Assembly: GCA_018666775.1 (NCBI GenBank)
Contig: JABIXC010000017.1
Coordinates: forward strand, 372,001 to 436,000
Source: Rhodospirillales bacterium
GTDB taxonomy: Bacteria > Pseudomonadota > Alphaproteobacteria > SMXQ01
Direction of reading: 5' to 3'
Length of the DNA stretch: 64,000 bases
Numbering within the stretch: the stretch's first letter is position 1; every line of letters starts with the position of its first letter. The translations under genes were made by a program, and so were the position numbers. Of this stretch, positions 41,901-51,919 are shown piece after piece. The notes beneath the pieces are model-generated. The model was not told where the DNA came from. It did no database searches and was given only the letters and a program-made list of their open reading frames with translations.

Positions 41901-42873
41901 ACCAGCGCAGTGCAGCCGATGCCCAGGTGAATCCGGCCCCCATGGCCTCCATCAAGACCAGGTCGCCGCGCTTGATGCGCCCGTCGCTCGCTGCCTCATT
42001 CAGGGCAAGGGGAATGGACGCTGCAGAGGTATTCGCATGACGATCGACGGTCACCACCATTTTTTCAGGCGGAAGCCGTAGTTTTTTTGCCGTCGAATCA
42101 AGGATGCGTTTGTTTGCCTGATGGGGGACCAGCCAATCCACATCATCGGCGGAAAGATTATTGCACTCCAGTGCTTCTTCAACCACCTCAGACAGGCGGC
42201 CAACAGCATGGCGGAACACTTCACGGCCAACCATCTTCACCACCCCGGCTGTCTGGGTCGATGATGGCCCGCCATCGGCATATAAAAGGTCATGTTGACG
42301 GCCATCTGAATGAAGATGGGTCGAAAGGATACCCCGATCATCACTGGTGCCCGGGTTTTCTTCGCTTTCCAGCACCACCGCCCCTGCACCATCACCAAAC
42401 AGGACACACGTGGTTCGGTCTTCCCAGTCCAGAATACGGGAAAATGTTTCAGCCCCGATAACCAGTGCCTTTTTTCCCTGCCCAAGGCGCAAAAAATTGT
42501 CCGCCATGGTCAAGGCATAGACAAAACCAGAGCATGCCGCCGCCACATCAAAGGCACAGGCCCCATTGGCCCCAAGACGCTCCTGAATGCGCGTCGCCGT
42601 GGAGGGAAAGGTCTGGTCCGGGGTTGCCGTCCCTAAAACAATGAAATCAATGTCATCACGACTGACCCCGGCACGCTCCATCGCCTGCAGGGCTGCGTTG
42701 TAGCCAAGGTCTGAGGTGTTTTCCCCATCGGCGGCCACATGGCGCTGGCGAATACCAGTGCGTTCGATAATCCATTCATCGGAAGTATCAATAATTTTTG
42801 CAAGATCATCGTTGGTGACAATTTTTTCGGGAAGATACGCGCCCCACCCTGTTACAACTGAACGTGTCACCAT
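41899..42873 (-). CDS. fabH: Beta-ketoacyl-ACP synthase III
   Basis: Initiates fatty-acid chains by condensing acetyl-CoA with malonyl-ACP; 324 residues. Catalytic Cys C114 in [11 protein letters not shown], His in VPHQANKRI and Asn in [10 protein letters not shown] are present. It overlaps the plsX stop by one base (TGATG), the classic plsX-fabH coupling. Confidence 0.97.
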   Translation of the reverse strand: MVTRSVVTGWGAYLPEKIVTNDDLAKIIDTSDEWIIERTGIRQRHVAADGENTSDLGYNAALQAMERAGVSRDDIDFIVLGTATPDQTFPSTATRIQERLGANGACAFDVAAACSGFVYALTMADNFLRLGQGKKALVIGAETFSRILDWEDRTTCVLFGDGAGAVVLESEENPGTSDDRGILSTHLHSDGRQHDLLYADGGPSSTQTAGVVKMVGREVFRHAVGRLSEVVEEALECNNLSADDVDWLVPHQANKRILDSTAKKLRLPPEKMVVTVDRHANTSAASIPLALNEAASDGRIKRGDLVLMEAMGAGFTWASAALRW

Positions 42874-43916
42874 CAGGAACTGGCCACATTCTGTGTCGGG
42901 ACGCCAAAACTGCCAATATGGTCAAATTCTTCACTGATGCGCTCATTAAACTCGCCTTCAATCATGTCTACGGCAACGCCGACTGCATGAGAAAAGCCAA
43001 AAGCATCCGTTCCACCGTGGCTTTTGATAACGATGCCATTCAGCCCCACCAGCATGGCGCCGTTGTAACGCCTGGGGTCCAGCTTGGCCCGCATCTTGTT
43101 CAAAGCACGCCTAGAGAAGAAATAACCCAGCATTGCCAACGGTGAGCTTTTGTAAGCATTGCGCAGGAAGGTTGAATACATTTTGACGATGCCTTCGGCC
43201 GTCTTTAAGGCCACGTTGCCTGTGAAACCGTCGGTCACCACAACATCTGCAGCACCGGACCAAACGGCATCTCCTTCGACAAAACCAATAAATTCAATGG
43301 GCAGATCAATGTCGCGCAATGTCGCTGCGGCTTGGCGAACTGATTCATGGCCCTTCATATCTTCTTCGCCAACATTCAACAGCGCAATGGTTGGCTTTGC
43401 CAACCCCAGCACCGTTCGCGAGAAGACTTCACCCATAATGGCAAATTCAACCAGATTTCGTTCATCACATTGGATATTGGCACCAAGGTCGAGCATCACA
43501 CATTCAGACTTGTCTGTGGGTACCATGGTGGCAATGGCCGGACGGCTGATGCCTGGAAGGGTTCGAAGCGCCAATTTGGCCATGGCCATCAAAGCGCCTG
43601 TATTGCCGGCAGAAACGACCCCCTGAGCATCCCCTTTTTTGACCGCATCAATAGCAAGCCCCATGGAAGACCCGCGACCTTTACGCAAGGCACGCGATGG
43701 CTTCTCTTCGCCACTGACAACAATATCAGTGTGCTGAATGGTGGAAATTGCTGCCAGTTTGCTATGGGCAGCAACCAGCGGGGCCAAGCGGGCCTCGTCT
43801 CCATAAAAAATAAAGGAAACATTGGGGTGACGGACGCGGGCTAAATCTGCCCCATCAACCACGATTTCGGGAGCGCCATCGCCCCCCATCGCGTCAAGGG
43901 CTATCGTCAGGGACAT
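42873..43916 (-). CDS. plsX: Phosphate acyltransferase PlsX
   Basis: Converts acyl-ACP to acyl-phosphate for phospholipid synthesis; 347 residues. Landmarks: [48 protein letters not shown] and [16 protein letters not shown]. It follows rpmF after 103 bases and precedes fabH with a one-base overlap, forming the yceD-rpmF-plsX-fabH block. Confidence 0.97.
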   Translation of the reverse strand: MSLTIALDAMGGDGAPEIVVDGADLARVRHPNVSFIFYGDEARLAPLVAAHSKLAAISTIQHTDIVVSGEEKPSRALRKGRGSSMGLAIDAVKKGDAQGVVSAGNTGALMAMAKLALRTLPGISRPAIATMVPTDKSECVMLDLGANIQCDERNLVEFAIMGEVFSRTVLGLAKPTIALLNVGEEDMKGHESVRQAAATLRDIDLPIEFIGFVEGDAVWSGAADVVVTDGFTGNVALKTAEGIVKMYSTFLRNAYKSSPLAMLGYFFSRRALNKMRAKLDPRRYNGAMLVGLNGIVIKSHGGTDAFGFSHAVGVAVDMIEGEFNERISEEFDHIGSFGVPTQNVASS

Positions 43917-44019
43917 AGGTCGTAATCCATCACAGAAACCGTTACCGGTGGCATCTCAAACAGCCACCCATCATGAAAAAAATGATGTTAGCAGTGACGT
44001 CGTGTAAAGGCACGGTTGT

Positions 44020-44205
44020 TTATACCGTGTCTTTCGCTTCGACAACTTCGCGATTGTTGTAATAGCCACAGGCGCCACACACATGATGGGGACGCTTCAA
44101 TTCACCACAATTGGGGCATTCGCCATGGCTATCCGCCTTTAGCGCATCGTGGGACCGACGCTGGCCACGTCGGGATTTGGATATTTTAGTTTTAGGTACC
44201 GCCAT
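44020..44205 (-). CDS. rpmF: Ribosomal protein L32
   Basis: A 61-residue large-subunit protein. N-terminus [19 protein letters not shown]; the zinc ribbon keeps four Cys, C-P-N-C and C-G-A-C, the zinc-binding form. It sits between yceD and plsX as usual. Confidence 0.97.
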   Translation of the reverse strand: MAVPKTKISKSRRGQRRSHDALKADSHGECPNCGELKRPHHVCGACGYYNNREVVEAKDTV

Positions 44206-44380
44206 TTTCTAATCTTTCTGTTCGGGACTTCAAATCCTAAATCGGGGTCTAATGCTCACCCAGATTTGTCACCTGATTTTGTGGTCTGTTCCGATTGCTA
44301 AACAGCCATCCATTGACCGGAGGCATCTATTACCCAAAATTAGCCCATGGCGCAAGCAACATCACCATTTAAGAGCAGTT

Positions 44381-44998
44381 TCAGCTCTTTTTCAGCTGTT
44401 TGAGAACCGAAAACGGCGATGCAGCGGCTTTTTCAGAAACTGGGTCCCCAGTTTCTGTTGTTTCTCTAGCTTCTGTGGTTTCAGCTAAAAATTCTGCATC
44501 TTCCGATCTTGGGTACGGCTCAAGGGAAACCCCAAGCAATTCTGCTGCTGCTTCACCCAGATCAATCCCTTCATCGGTCATGGGCTCGACAATTTCTTCT
44601 TCCAGGCTCATATCCAGAGCGACTTCACGATTTTCACTGACGACATCACTTTGGGTGCTGTTTTCAAAAGAAACGGTGAAACGTTCCTCTATATGCGCAG
44701 GTACGGGCGCCAATGTCACAATACAAGCTTGAACCACATCACCCTTTATCGATCCCTCTACACGTGCAATGGCCCCACCATCAAAGACATGCACCACCCC
44801 GGTTACAACGAACATATCGCAAGAAAGCAGGTCAAACCGATTTGCAAGGGCCACCCGTTCGTCTTCATCGGCAATCAGTTCAAACGGTTCCCCATTCGCC
44901 AACCGTTCCATGTTCGCATGAATTGGATGAATCCTAGAAAATTCAGGCACAGCGGTGTTTTTCATCATCGTTGGTGATTGCGAGGCTTTTTTGGTCAT
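44381..44998 (-). CDS. yceD: DUF177/YceD family protein
   Basis: A 205-residue member of the YceD (DUF177) family, linked to 23S rRNA maturation and plastid/bacterial ribosome assembly. The core segment DVVQACIVTLAPVPAHIEERF contains the conserved C-x-R/T-C-like region with one Cys only. The acidic middle (EEEIVEPMTDEGIDLGEAAAE) is typical. The start at 44998 follows GGAGTG; longer readings overlap the chaperone gene stop. A 175-base gap to rpmF shows no gene. Confidence 0.9.
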   Translation of the reverse strand: MTKKASQSPTMMKNTAVPEFSRIHPIHANMERLANGEPFELIADEDERVALANRFDLLSCDMFVVTGVVHVFDGGAIARVEGSIKGDVVQACIVTLAPVPAHIEERFTVSFENSTQSDVVSENREVALDMSLEEEIVEPMTDEGIDLGEAAAELLGVSLEPYPRSEDAEFLAETTEARETTETGDPVSEKAAASPFSVLKQLKKS

Positions 44999-45003
44999 GA
45001 TTT

Positions 45004-45603
45004 TCACTCCTGTATCGGGGCGGTTATGGCATCTGGTGGCAAATCTGAAAAGCAAAAATTGCCAGCCATGATTTCCCCATCCCCCACCCCGGACAGGTGC
45101 GCGACATTGGCGCGCAGATAGGCTGCCAGGGCCTCTGGCGCGCCCCGAGGGGGCACATTTGTCGCTTCGGCACCTTCTTTGCTACCATCTTCGCCACTGT
45201 AAAGATTGCGTTTAATGGCATCCACCAACAGGCTATCCGTTGCACCTTCTGCCAACCCCGTTTCATAGGCGCCAACACGGCCATAAAATTCCTTGGCCAT
45301 CACCTTCACCCGAGGGCCAATACGCAAATCAGGGATTCCCATTTCACGCAAATTCCGATCCATATCGGCAAACATCAGGTCAAACAAGGCCTGGCCGATT
45401 TCTGGGTCCATGCCCGGTTTTTTCAGGCGATGTAAGACCATGAATGCATGAAGCGCCAACATTTCAAACCGCCCCTCGGGACTGTCCATAACGCCCATAT
45501 CACGATAAAATGCAGGTTGGCGCGATTGCGCCATAATCTTTTGGTAAAGATCATGGACACACGCACTGATACGGCGGCGAGACAGGAAAGCTGAAAAAAA
45601 CAT
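45004..45603 (-). CDS. CBP3-type ubiquinol-cytochrome c chaperone
   Basis: A 199-residue member of the CBP3/UQCC1 family needed for assembly of the cytochrome bc1 complex. The domain spans CVHDLYQKIMAQSRQPAFYR, FEMLALHAFMVLHRLKK and MFADMDRNLREMGIPDLRIG, then the family stretch KEFYGRVGAYETGL. I chose the ATG at 45601-45603. It is followed by yceD after five bases, as in other alphaproteobacteria, and is divergent from bamE. Confidence 0.92.
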   Translation of the reverse strand: MFFSAFLSRRRISACVHDLYQKIMAQSRQPAFYRDMGVMDSPEGRFEMLALHAFMVLHRLKKPGMDPEIGQALFDLMFADMDRNLREMGIPDLRIGPRVKVMAKEFYGRVGAYETGLAEGATDSLLVDAIKRNLYSGEDGSKEGAEATNVPPRGAPEALAAYLRANVAHLSGVGDGEIMAGNFCFSDLPPDAITAPIQE

Positions 45604-45785
45604 AGTGACCCGGAAATAACGGTTGAGAGCGCCTGACAGCAGTTGACAGTGGGAATGGCCCGATGCGATTGTTCCGCGAAACATGGCGATAGAGCTGACC
45701 TCCGTCAAGTCTGCCCTTTATCCTTATTGCTATTTAGAAGATTAAACACAGAATTAATTACAAAATAAATGATGGTGATAAACAG

Positions 45786-46265
45786 GTGATTTTCTTTTCA
45801 TCTCACAAAAAAAATAAATCTGGCCAGAAAACTGGTGCACTTGCATCAATCGCGATTGCCTCAGTGTTGATCAGTGCCTGTGCGGCAGATGTCAACGTAC
45901 GCGGAAATATCATTGATCCAGATCAATCTAAAATCATCAAACCAGGCGTTCAAAACAAAGCTGCTGTGCGCAACCTGCTTGGTTCACCAACCAATGTTTC
46001 TACCTTTTCTAATGACACTTGGTACTACATTACCCAGCTTGACCATGCCCGCGCCTTTCGTGAAAACACATCCCTTAGCCGAAATATTTTTGCGGTCTCC
46101 TTTGACAAAACCGGAATTGTAACCAAGATCAAAACCTACACGCTTAAAGATGGGCGCAAGGTGCGTTATGCAAAAAGGGTAACCCCAACGCCTGGACGGG
46201 AATTCACACTGATTCAGCAGCTCATGGGGAACTTGGGTCGCTTCGAAACCAAAGACAACGAATAG
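45786..46265 (+). CDS. bamE: Outer-membrane assembly lipoprotein BamE
   Basis: A 159-residue SmpA/BamE lipoprotein of the outer-membrane protein assembly complex. Signal and lipobox ISAC end at C32. The BamE fold follows: GNIIDPDQSKIIKPGVQNKA, VRNLLGSPTN and WYYITQLD. Start is GTG at 45786; no good ATG is in frame and the ribosome site is weak. It is divergent from the CBP3 gene, and a strong terminator follows. Confidence 0.93.
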   Translation: MIFFSSHKKNKSGQKTGALASIAIASVLISACAADVNVRGNIIDPDQSKIIKPGVQNKAAVRNLLGSPTNVSTFSNDTWYYITQLDHARAFRENTSLSRNIFAVSFDKTGIVTKIKTYTLKDGRKVRYAKRVTPTPGREFTLIQQLMGNLGRFETKDNE

Positions 46266-46285
46266 ATCACCTAGAATTCCCAACC

Positions 46286-46319
46286 AAAAAAGCCCCGGAT
46301 GATACATCCGGGGCTTTTT
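46286..46319. terminator. Bidirectional terminator between bamE and hppA
   Basis: GCCCCGGATG at 46292-46301 pairs with CATCCGGGGC at 46305-46314 around an ATA loop, with A6 and T5 runs on the two sides. It serves the convergent bamE and hppA genes. Confidence 0.95.
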
Positions 46320-46343
46320 CGTTTACTCAGAAGAACCGATTTA

Positions 46344-48428
46344 CTAGAAGCCTTTGGCTACCAGTGCCAACAACAAGATCGCAACAATATTGATGATCTT
46401 GATCATCGGGTTAATCGCCGGACCAGCGGTATCCTTGTAAGGATCGCCAACTGTGTCCCCGGTAATCGCAGCGTGATGGGCATCTGAGCCCTTGCCACCA
46501 TGATTACCGTCTTCGATATATTTCTTGGCGTTGTCCCAGGCACCACCACCGGATGTCATGGAAAGGGCAACGAACAACCCGGTCACAATAGAACCAAGCA
46601 GCATGGCACCAAGGGATGTAAAGGCTTGGGCCTGACCTGCGACCAAAAGGATCACCACATAAAGGACCACTGGTGCCAGAACTGGCAACAGGGACGGCAG
46701 GATCATTTCCTTAATCGCAGCACGGGTCAGAAGGTCAACAGCACGACCGTATTCAGGCTTGGCTGTGCCTTCCATGATGCCAGGGATTTCCTTGAACTGG
46801 CGACGGACTTCGATCACCACGGAACCAGCGGCGCGGCCAACGGCCTTCATCCCCATGGAACCAAACAAGAAGGGAAGCATGCCGCCAAAGATAAGCCCCA
46901 CTACAACAAAGGGGTCTTGAAGTTCGAACGTCACTTTCAAATTTGGAAAGTAATGACCCAAGTCCTCAACGTAAGCTGCAAACAAAACCAAAGCTGCAAG
47001 CCCGGCTGAACCAATGGCATAGCCTTTGGTAACGGCCTTCGTGGTGTTGCCGACCGCGTCGAGGGCATCTGTTGTTTTACGAACGTCTTCTGGCAATTCT
47101 GCCATTTCAGCAATGCCACCAGCATTGTCCGTAACAGGACCGTATGCATCAAGGGCAACAACCATCCCGGCCATCGCCAGCATCGCCGTTACCGCAATCG
47201 CGATCCCAAACAGGCCCGCCGTAATAAAGCTGAACACAATGCCTGCACAAATCACCAACGCCGGCAGCGCTGTCGATTCCATGGAAACCGCAAGCCCCTG
47301 AATGATGTTGGTGCCGTGGCCCGTTGTGGAAGCCTCGGCAATGGATTGAACAGGGTTATGATCTGTACCGGTGTAATATTCCGTAATCCACACCAAAAGC
47401 CCGGTCACACCAAGGCCAATAAGTGCTGCAACAAAAAGGCTTGAACCGGTGACCACTGTGGTCCCGAAATTATATTTTGTCGCAAAGCCAATATATTCAG
47501 AAATCACATATGCAATTCCGCCTGCAGAGAGTACGGCTGAACCGATGAATCCTTTGTACAAGGCCCCCATGATATTCTGGGATGCGCCAAGGCGGACAAA
47601 GAACGTCCCTGCAATGGAGCTGATGATGCAAATGGCTGCGATCAGAAGCGGCAACTGCATCATGGTAGCCTGTGCAGCACCGGTAAAGAAAATCGCTGCC
47701 AACAACATGGTTGCCACCAGGGTCACTGCGTAGGTTTCAAAAAGATCCGCAGCCATGCCGGCGCAATCACCAACATTGTCGCCAACGTTGTCTGCAATCA
47801 CGGCTGGGTTGCGGGGATCATCTTCTGGGATGCCCGCTTCAATCTTGCCAACAAGGTCAGCGCCGACATCGGCACCCTTGGTGAAAATGCCGCCACCGAG
47901 ACGGGCGAAAATAGAAATAAGCGATGCGCCAAAGCTGAGCGCCACAAGCGCTTCAAGGACTGGACGAACGGCAACGCCGGCATTCAGAAGATACCAGTAA
48001 TAACCAGCAACACCCAAAAGCCCGAGACCAACCACCAACATGCCTGTCACTGCGCCTGACTTAAAGGCAACGGACAAAGCTTCAGCCATTCCCTTGCGGG
48101 CGGCTTCGGCGGTGCGCACATTGGCACGAACAGAAACGTTCATGCCGATGTAACCTGCAAGTCCCGACAAAACGGCACCAATGATGTAACCAATGGCAAC
48201 GTGATGTCCCATCTGCCACCACAAAAGGGCACCGATCACAACACCAACAATGCCAATGGCCCGGTATTGACGGTTAAGATAGGCGTTTGCGCCTTCTTGA
48301 ATGGCGCTTGCGATTTCTTGCATGCGTTCCGTACCCGCATCAGCATTTAACACTGATCGCGAAGCATAAATTCCATAAAGAATGGCCAGAATGCCACAAC
48401 CAAAAATCAACATATAAGCGCTTGTCAT
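46344..48428 (-). CDS. hppA: K+-independent H+-translocating pyrophosphatase
   Basis: Membrane pyrophosphatase of 694 residues and about 16 helices. It couples PPi hydrolysis to proton export. The catalytic segment has [19 protein letters not shown] and [20 protein letters not shown]. The [16 protein letters not shown] motif carries Lys where K+-dependent enzymes carry Ala, which places it in the K+-independent class. The ATG at 48428 follows GAGGGGTACC; the open frame upstream is not needed. A 239-base gap upstream holds its promoter. Confidence 0.95.
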   Translation of the reverse strand: MTSAYMLIFGCGILAILYGIYASRSVLNADAGTERMQEIASAIQEGANAYLNRQYRAIGIVGVVIGALLWWQMGHHVAIGYIIGAVLSGLAGYIGMNVSVRANVRTAEAARKGMAEALSVAFKSGAVTGMLVVGLGLLGVAGYYWYLLNAGVAVRPVLEALVALSFGASLISIFARLGGGIFTKGADVGADLVGKIEAGIPEDDPRNPAVIADNVGDNVGDCAGMAADLFETYAVTLVATMLLAAIFFTGAAQATMMQLPLLIAAICIISSIAGTFFVRLGASQNIMGALYKGFIGSAVLSAGGIAYVISEYIGFATKYNFGTTVVTGSSLFVAALIGLGVTGLLVWITEYYTGTDHNPVQSIAEASTTGHGTNIIQGLAVSMESTALPALVICAGIVFSFITAGLFGIAIAVTAMLAMAGMVVALDAYGPVTDNAGGIAEMAELPEDVRKTTDALDAVGNTTKAVTKGYAIGSAGLAALVLFAAYVEDLGHYFPNLKVTFELQDPFVVVGLIFGGMLPFLFGSMGMKAVGRAAGSVVIEVRRQFKEIPGIMEGTAKPEYGRAVDLLTRAAIKEMILPSLLPVLAPVVLYVVILLVAGQAQAFTSLGAMLLGSIVTGLFVALSMTSGGGAWDNAKKYIEDGNHGGKGSDAHHAAITGDTVGDPYKDTAGPAINPMIKIINIVAILLLALVAKGF

Positions 48429-48667
48429 CAAGGTACCCCTCATATTGCCAGGATTGTGGCCCCAAATGGACGGAAAACCCGTACAAATGCCCCAACCTTT
48501 AAAAGTGGCCGGAAGATGCCAGAAGTCCCCAACAGACGCAACCACAGATTCCCGGCACCACAAACAAGCAGATTTGAGGATAAAGTCAAAAGGGTGAAAA
48601 ATTTCTCTGAATTTGGGTGGGGGAACTTAAAACCCGGGCCATAATGGCCTGAATAAAGCCTGAAAGC

Positions 48668-49120
48668 CTAATTGATCTGGCGTTGATAAATCCGGTCGAT
48701 CAGAATGTCTTTAATAATGCCCTTGCCATGGATTTTGTTGGCAATTTTCATGAGCCGTACTTTAACACCCTTGGCATGGAACGTAATGCCCTGTCGGTAT
48801 CGAAACCCCATGACCCCGTGCAAATCGCGCAGGAAGGCATTGTAAAGTCTCCGTCGCTTTGAAATGACCTTGTCCCGGTTCGTATAACCCAAGGTTTCTA
48901 TGGTAATGCGGATATTAACATGGCTGACGATGCGCTCACCTTTGATGATCGGCACATGAAAGGTGGGGAGCGTAAAATGGATCGGCTCCATCCCAAACAG
49001 CCAATCCCCAAGATTTTGTTTCCCAGAGCCCTTTTGATTTGTCTCAGCCATGACCGGAACACTCTGGCAAACAAGAAGTGCCAGACAGAAAACGCCCAAA
49101 ATTTTTCTCAAATTGACCAT
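48668..49120 (-). CDS. FliL-like secreted protein
   Basis: A 150-residue protein with a cleavable-looking signal (LGVFCLALLVCQSVPVMA). The mature part resembles the FliL/basal-body-associated domain: PTFHVPIIKGERIVSHVNIRI split by spacing, RRRLYNAFLRDLHGVM, and KIANKIHGKGIIKDILIDRIYQ. FliL supports stator function; the motA-motB pair in this window is 14 kb away. A true FliL keeps an N-terminal membrane anchor, so this one may be periplasmic. GGAAAG precedes the ATG at 49120. Similarity is judged by eye. Confidence 0.65.
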   Translation of the reverse strand: MVNLRKILGVFCLALLVCQSVPVMAETNQKGSGKQNLGDWLFGMEPIHFTLPTFHVPIIKGERIVSHVNIRITIETLGYTNRDKVISKRRRLYNAFLRDLHGVMGFRYRQGITFHAKGVKVRLMKIANKIHGKGIIKDILIDRIYQRQIN

Positions 49121-49230
49121 AAGAACTTTCCAAAACACGCATCAATACTGCGCGCTTTAGAACTATCTCTTAAATTCCTGAAAAATGCGTAAACCCATGG
49201 AACCCTATGAATAATAAGGGAAAGTAGGGC

Positions 49231-50235
49231 TTAAAAATGGCGATATCCGGAACGGGGTAATTCCAGACCTAGGGTTTCCAAGTCTGTTACCACCACCCCT
49301 TTACCTGAATCCTCGACAATCGTGCCGATTTTGGTCACCTGAACTGATTCTTTTTCTGCCCTGTCGCGTATCATTTCGTTATGAACAGCCGGGGCTGTGA
49401 ACAGCAGTTCATAGTCATCCCCCCCACCCAGAATGCGCCCCGGCAACCCGGGCTCAATACGCAAAGCGGTCTGGATGGCCTTTGATAATGGCAAAGCATG
49501 GGCGGAAATTTCAGCACCAACCCCGGAGCATTCACAAATATGGCCCAAATCACCCAGCAGACCATCTGATATATCGATGGCAGCATTGGCCACGCCCAAC
49601 AACGCTTGCCCCAACCCAAGGCGTGGCGTGGGAAGCCTAAACCGCCGCAATACGAAATCGCGATGCGCGCCAGATAGCGCCTCCCAACCGCCTTTGGCGA
49701 CCTCAAGCCCAACCAGCCCATCCCCAAGGGTACCTGAGACATAAATCCCATCACCAACATCGGCACCTTGGCGGGTCAGGGCTTGATCGCCGGGCACATG
49801 CCCCAACGCGGTCAAGGCCAGGGTCAACAGGGGCTTGATCCCATCAACGGCAACGGTGTCGCCGCCAACCAGCGGCACGCCGAATTCAGCAACATCTTCA
49901 CCAAGCCCTGTTGAAAAAGCGGTCATCCAATTATCGTTAGTATTTTTGGGGAAAACTGCAGCCAGTAACATCGCAAACGGGGATGCCCCCATGGCGGCAA
50001 GGTCTGAAAGATTAACCCGCACCAGCTTTTTGGCAATATCGCCCGCGGGATCATCGGGCAGGAAATGCACCCCCGCCACCAACGCATCGGTGGCGGCAAC
50101 CAACCGTTTGCCCGGGGCCAATTCAAGGATGGCTGCATCATCGGTCAGGTTCAAAGCCCCTGGTGCACCCACAGAAAGTGGCGCAAAATGGCGCTTGATC
50201 AGGTCGAATTCATCTTCGCTGCCCATATCGGCCAC
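49231..50235 (-). CDS. thiL: Thiamine-phosphate kinase
   Basis: Phosphorylates thiamine phosphate to the diphosphate; 334 residues, AIR-synthase fold. Landmarks: DDAAILELAPGKRLVAATDA, HFLPDDPAGDIAKKLVRVN, GGDTVAVDG, DISDGLLGDLGHICE and LGGGDDYELLFTAP. The start is GTG at 50235, placed well behind GGGAGGATCATC; the ATG nine bases in is too far. It follows nusB after 14 bases and ends the riboflavin-nusB-thiL run. Confidence 0.95.
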   Translation of the reverse strand: MADMGSEDEFDLIKRHFAPLSVGAPGALNLTDDAAILELAPGKRLVAATDALVAGVHFLPDDPAGDIAKKLVRVNLSDLAAMGASPFAMLLAAVFPKNTNDNWMTAFSTGLGEDVAEFGVPLVGGDTVAVDGIKPLLTLALTALGHVPGDQALTRQGADVGDGIYVSGTLGDGLVGLEVAKGGWEALSGAHRDFVLRRFRLPTPRLGLGQALLGVANAAIDISDGLLGDLGHICECSGVGAEISAHALPLSKAIQTALRIEPGLPGRILGGGDDYELLFTAPAVHNEMIRDRAEKESVQVTKIGTIVEDSGKGVVVTDLETLGLELPRSGYRHF

Positions 50236-50249
50236 GATGATCCTCCCGC

Positions 50250-50738
50250 TCAGGTTTCTGCTGTCTTCGCAGCGGCTTTATCTTTTGCAATGGCATTCAA
50301 AATACCGTTGATAAAACCGGGCTCTGATCCCGCAAAAAAGCCATGGGCGACGTTCAGATATTCATTCATAACAACCTTTGGCGGAATGTCGTCTCTTTCA
50401 ACTAATTCATAAATTGCGGCTTCTAGAATAAGGCGCACCAGAATTTCCAGCCGCTCCAAACGCCACTCTGCCGACAGGGCCGCCTTGATCCTGTTATCCA
50501 GCGCCCCGCGTTTGGCACTAACACCACGAACAATCTCGGCAAACAGTTTCGGGGCCGGGCGAACAATTTCGGCCTGTTCTGCATCTTCACCATCGGGAAC
50601 CGGGCGATCGGGGCTGGTAAATTCCTCAATGACCTGTTCAACAGGCGCGCTGGTCAGTTCAATTTGATAAAGAGCCTGAACGGCAGAAAGTCTGGCCGTT
50701 GTTCGACGTTTGGCACCGGTTTCATTTTTTTCACTCAT
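50250..50738 (-). CDS. nusB: Transcription antitermination factor NusB
   Basis: All-helical 162-residue NusB, which with NusE (S10) binds boxA RNA and promotes rRNA antitermination. Landmarks: ARLSAVQALYQIEL, ERLEILVRLILEAAIYEL and PPKVVMNEYLNVAHGFF. The start overlaps the ribH stop by one base (TAATG), indicating coupling. Confidence 0.95.
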   Translation of the reverse strand: MSEKNETGAKRRTTARLSAVQALYQIELTSAPVEQVIEEFTSPDRPVPDGEDAEQAEIVRPAPKLFAEIVRGVSAKRGALDNRIKAALSAEWRLERLEILVRLILEAAIYELVERDDIPPKVVMNEYLNVAHGFFAGSEPGFINGILNAIAKDKAAAKTAET

Positions 50739-51187
50739 TACGCGCTAAATTCCCTGGAAAGCCCAATCATGGCAAGACATGCTTCAACCGCGGCCCGGCC
50801 CTTGTTCCCACGACCGACTTCCGCCCGGGCCATGGCTTGATCCCGGTTTTCAACGGTGAGAATACCGTAACCAACCGCCTGTTTATGGATCATCGCAAGA
50901 TCCATCATGCCGCGCGCCGATTCGCCACACACATAATCATAATGGGTGGTTTCGCCACGAATAACACAGCCAAGGGCAACATAGCCATCAAACCGGGGAC
51001 GACCGTCTTTTTTGGCATCCATGGCCAAACGAATGGCACCAGGGATTTCAAAGGCGCCGGGAACGGAAAACCGTTCATAGCTGGCCCCGGCCTCGGTCAG
51101 GGCTTCGGTGGCCCCTTTGACCATTTCATCCGCAATATCGGCATAAAAACGGGCCTCGATGATCATAATATTGAGTTTCTCAGTCAT
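50738..51187 (-). CDS. ribH: 6,7-dimethyl-8-ribityllumazine synthase
   Basis: Penultimate enzyme of riboflavin synthesis, 149 residues. Landmarks: IIEARFYADIADEMVKGA, VPGAFEIPGAIRLAM, VALGCVIRGETTHYDYV and GILTVENRDQAMARA. In many related genomes ribBA sits between ribE and ribH; here a 99-base gap without a gene takes its place. Confidence 0.96.
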   Translation of the reverse strand: MTEKLNIMIIEARFYADIADEMVKGATEALTEAGASYERFSVPGAFEIPGAIRLAMDAKKDGRPRFDGYVALGCVIRGETTHYDYVCGESARGMMDLAMIHKQAVGYGILTVENRDQAMARAEVGRGNKGRAAVEACLAMIGLSREFSA

Positions 51188-51286
51188 CCCTTAGCCCCTT
51201 TGACTTGCGTATCATAAAATCTGCCGCGCAACATAACCCTTGTGTGGCCTTCGGGAAAGCCCGGAACACGAAAAAGCAAATGCGCC

Positions 51287-51913
51287 CTAGCCCAACCGTT
51301 CCACGTAGCGGGCAATGGGATCAACTTCAAAGTTCAGTTCTGTTCCCTCCCCCGCATCGCCAAAGGTCGTATGCGCCAAAGTGTGGGGAATAACATTGAC
51401 GGTAAAGCGTGTCTCGCCTCCCGGAATATCGGCAACCTCATTCACCGTCAAGGAAACCCCATCAAGGGCAACAGACCCCTTGGCAGCTATAAAACGCCCC
51501 AGACCATCGGGTGCGATCACCGTAAATATCTGACTGCCCGCTTCAACACCATCGGCATCACTGGCCCCATCACGGGTCATAATTCTAGCAATCCCATCGA
51601 CATGGCCGCTGACCATATGGCCGCCCAGTTCATCACCAAAACAAAGGGCACGTTCCAAATTAACGGGGCGCCCCACTGCCCATGTGCCAATGGTGGTGCA
51701 TTTCAGGGTTTCAGCAGATGCCTCCACTGCAAACCAGTTTTGGCCATTAAGGGTGCCCTTTTCGATCACCGTCAGGCATGGCCCGGAACAGGCAATGGAA
51801 GCACCAATATCCACCCCATCCATATCAAATGCCGTGTCAATTTCAAGACGTGTATCGGTTCCGGGTTTAATGGCCCGCACCAACCCGATATCTGTAATGA
51901 TTCCTGTAAACAT
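51287..51913 (-). CDS. ribE: Riboflavin synthase, alpha chain
   Basis: Dismutates two lumazines to riboflavin; 208 residues with the two lumazine-binding repeats. MFTGIITDIGLVRAI and GASIACSGPCLTV open the first repeat; the second holds GSVALDGVSLTVNEV. AAGGATCA precedes the ATG. It follows ribD by six bases. Confidence 0.96.
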   Translation of the reverse strand: MFTGIITDIGLVRAIKPGTDTRLEIDTAFDMDGVDIGASIACSGPCLTVIEKGTLNGQNWFAVEASAETLKCTTIGTWAVGRPVNLERALCFGDELGGHMVSGHVDGIARIMTRDGASDADGVEAGSQIFTVIAPDGLGRFIAAKGSVALDGVSLTVNEVADIPGGETRFTVNVIPHTLAHTTFGDAGEGTELNFEVDPIARYVERLG

Positions 51914-51919
51914 TGATCC

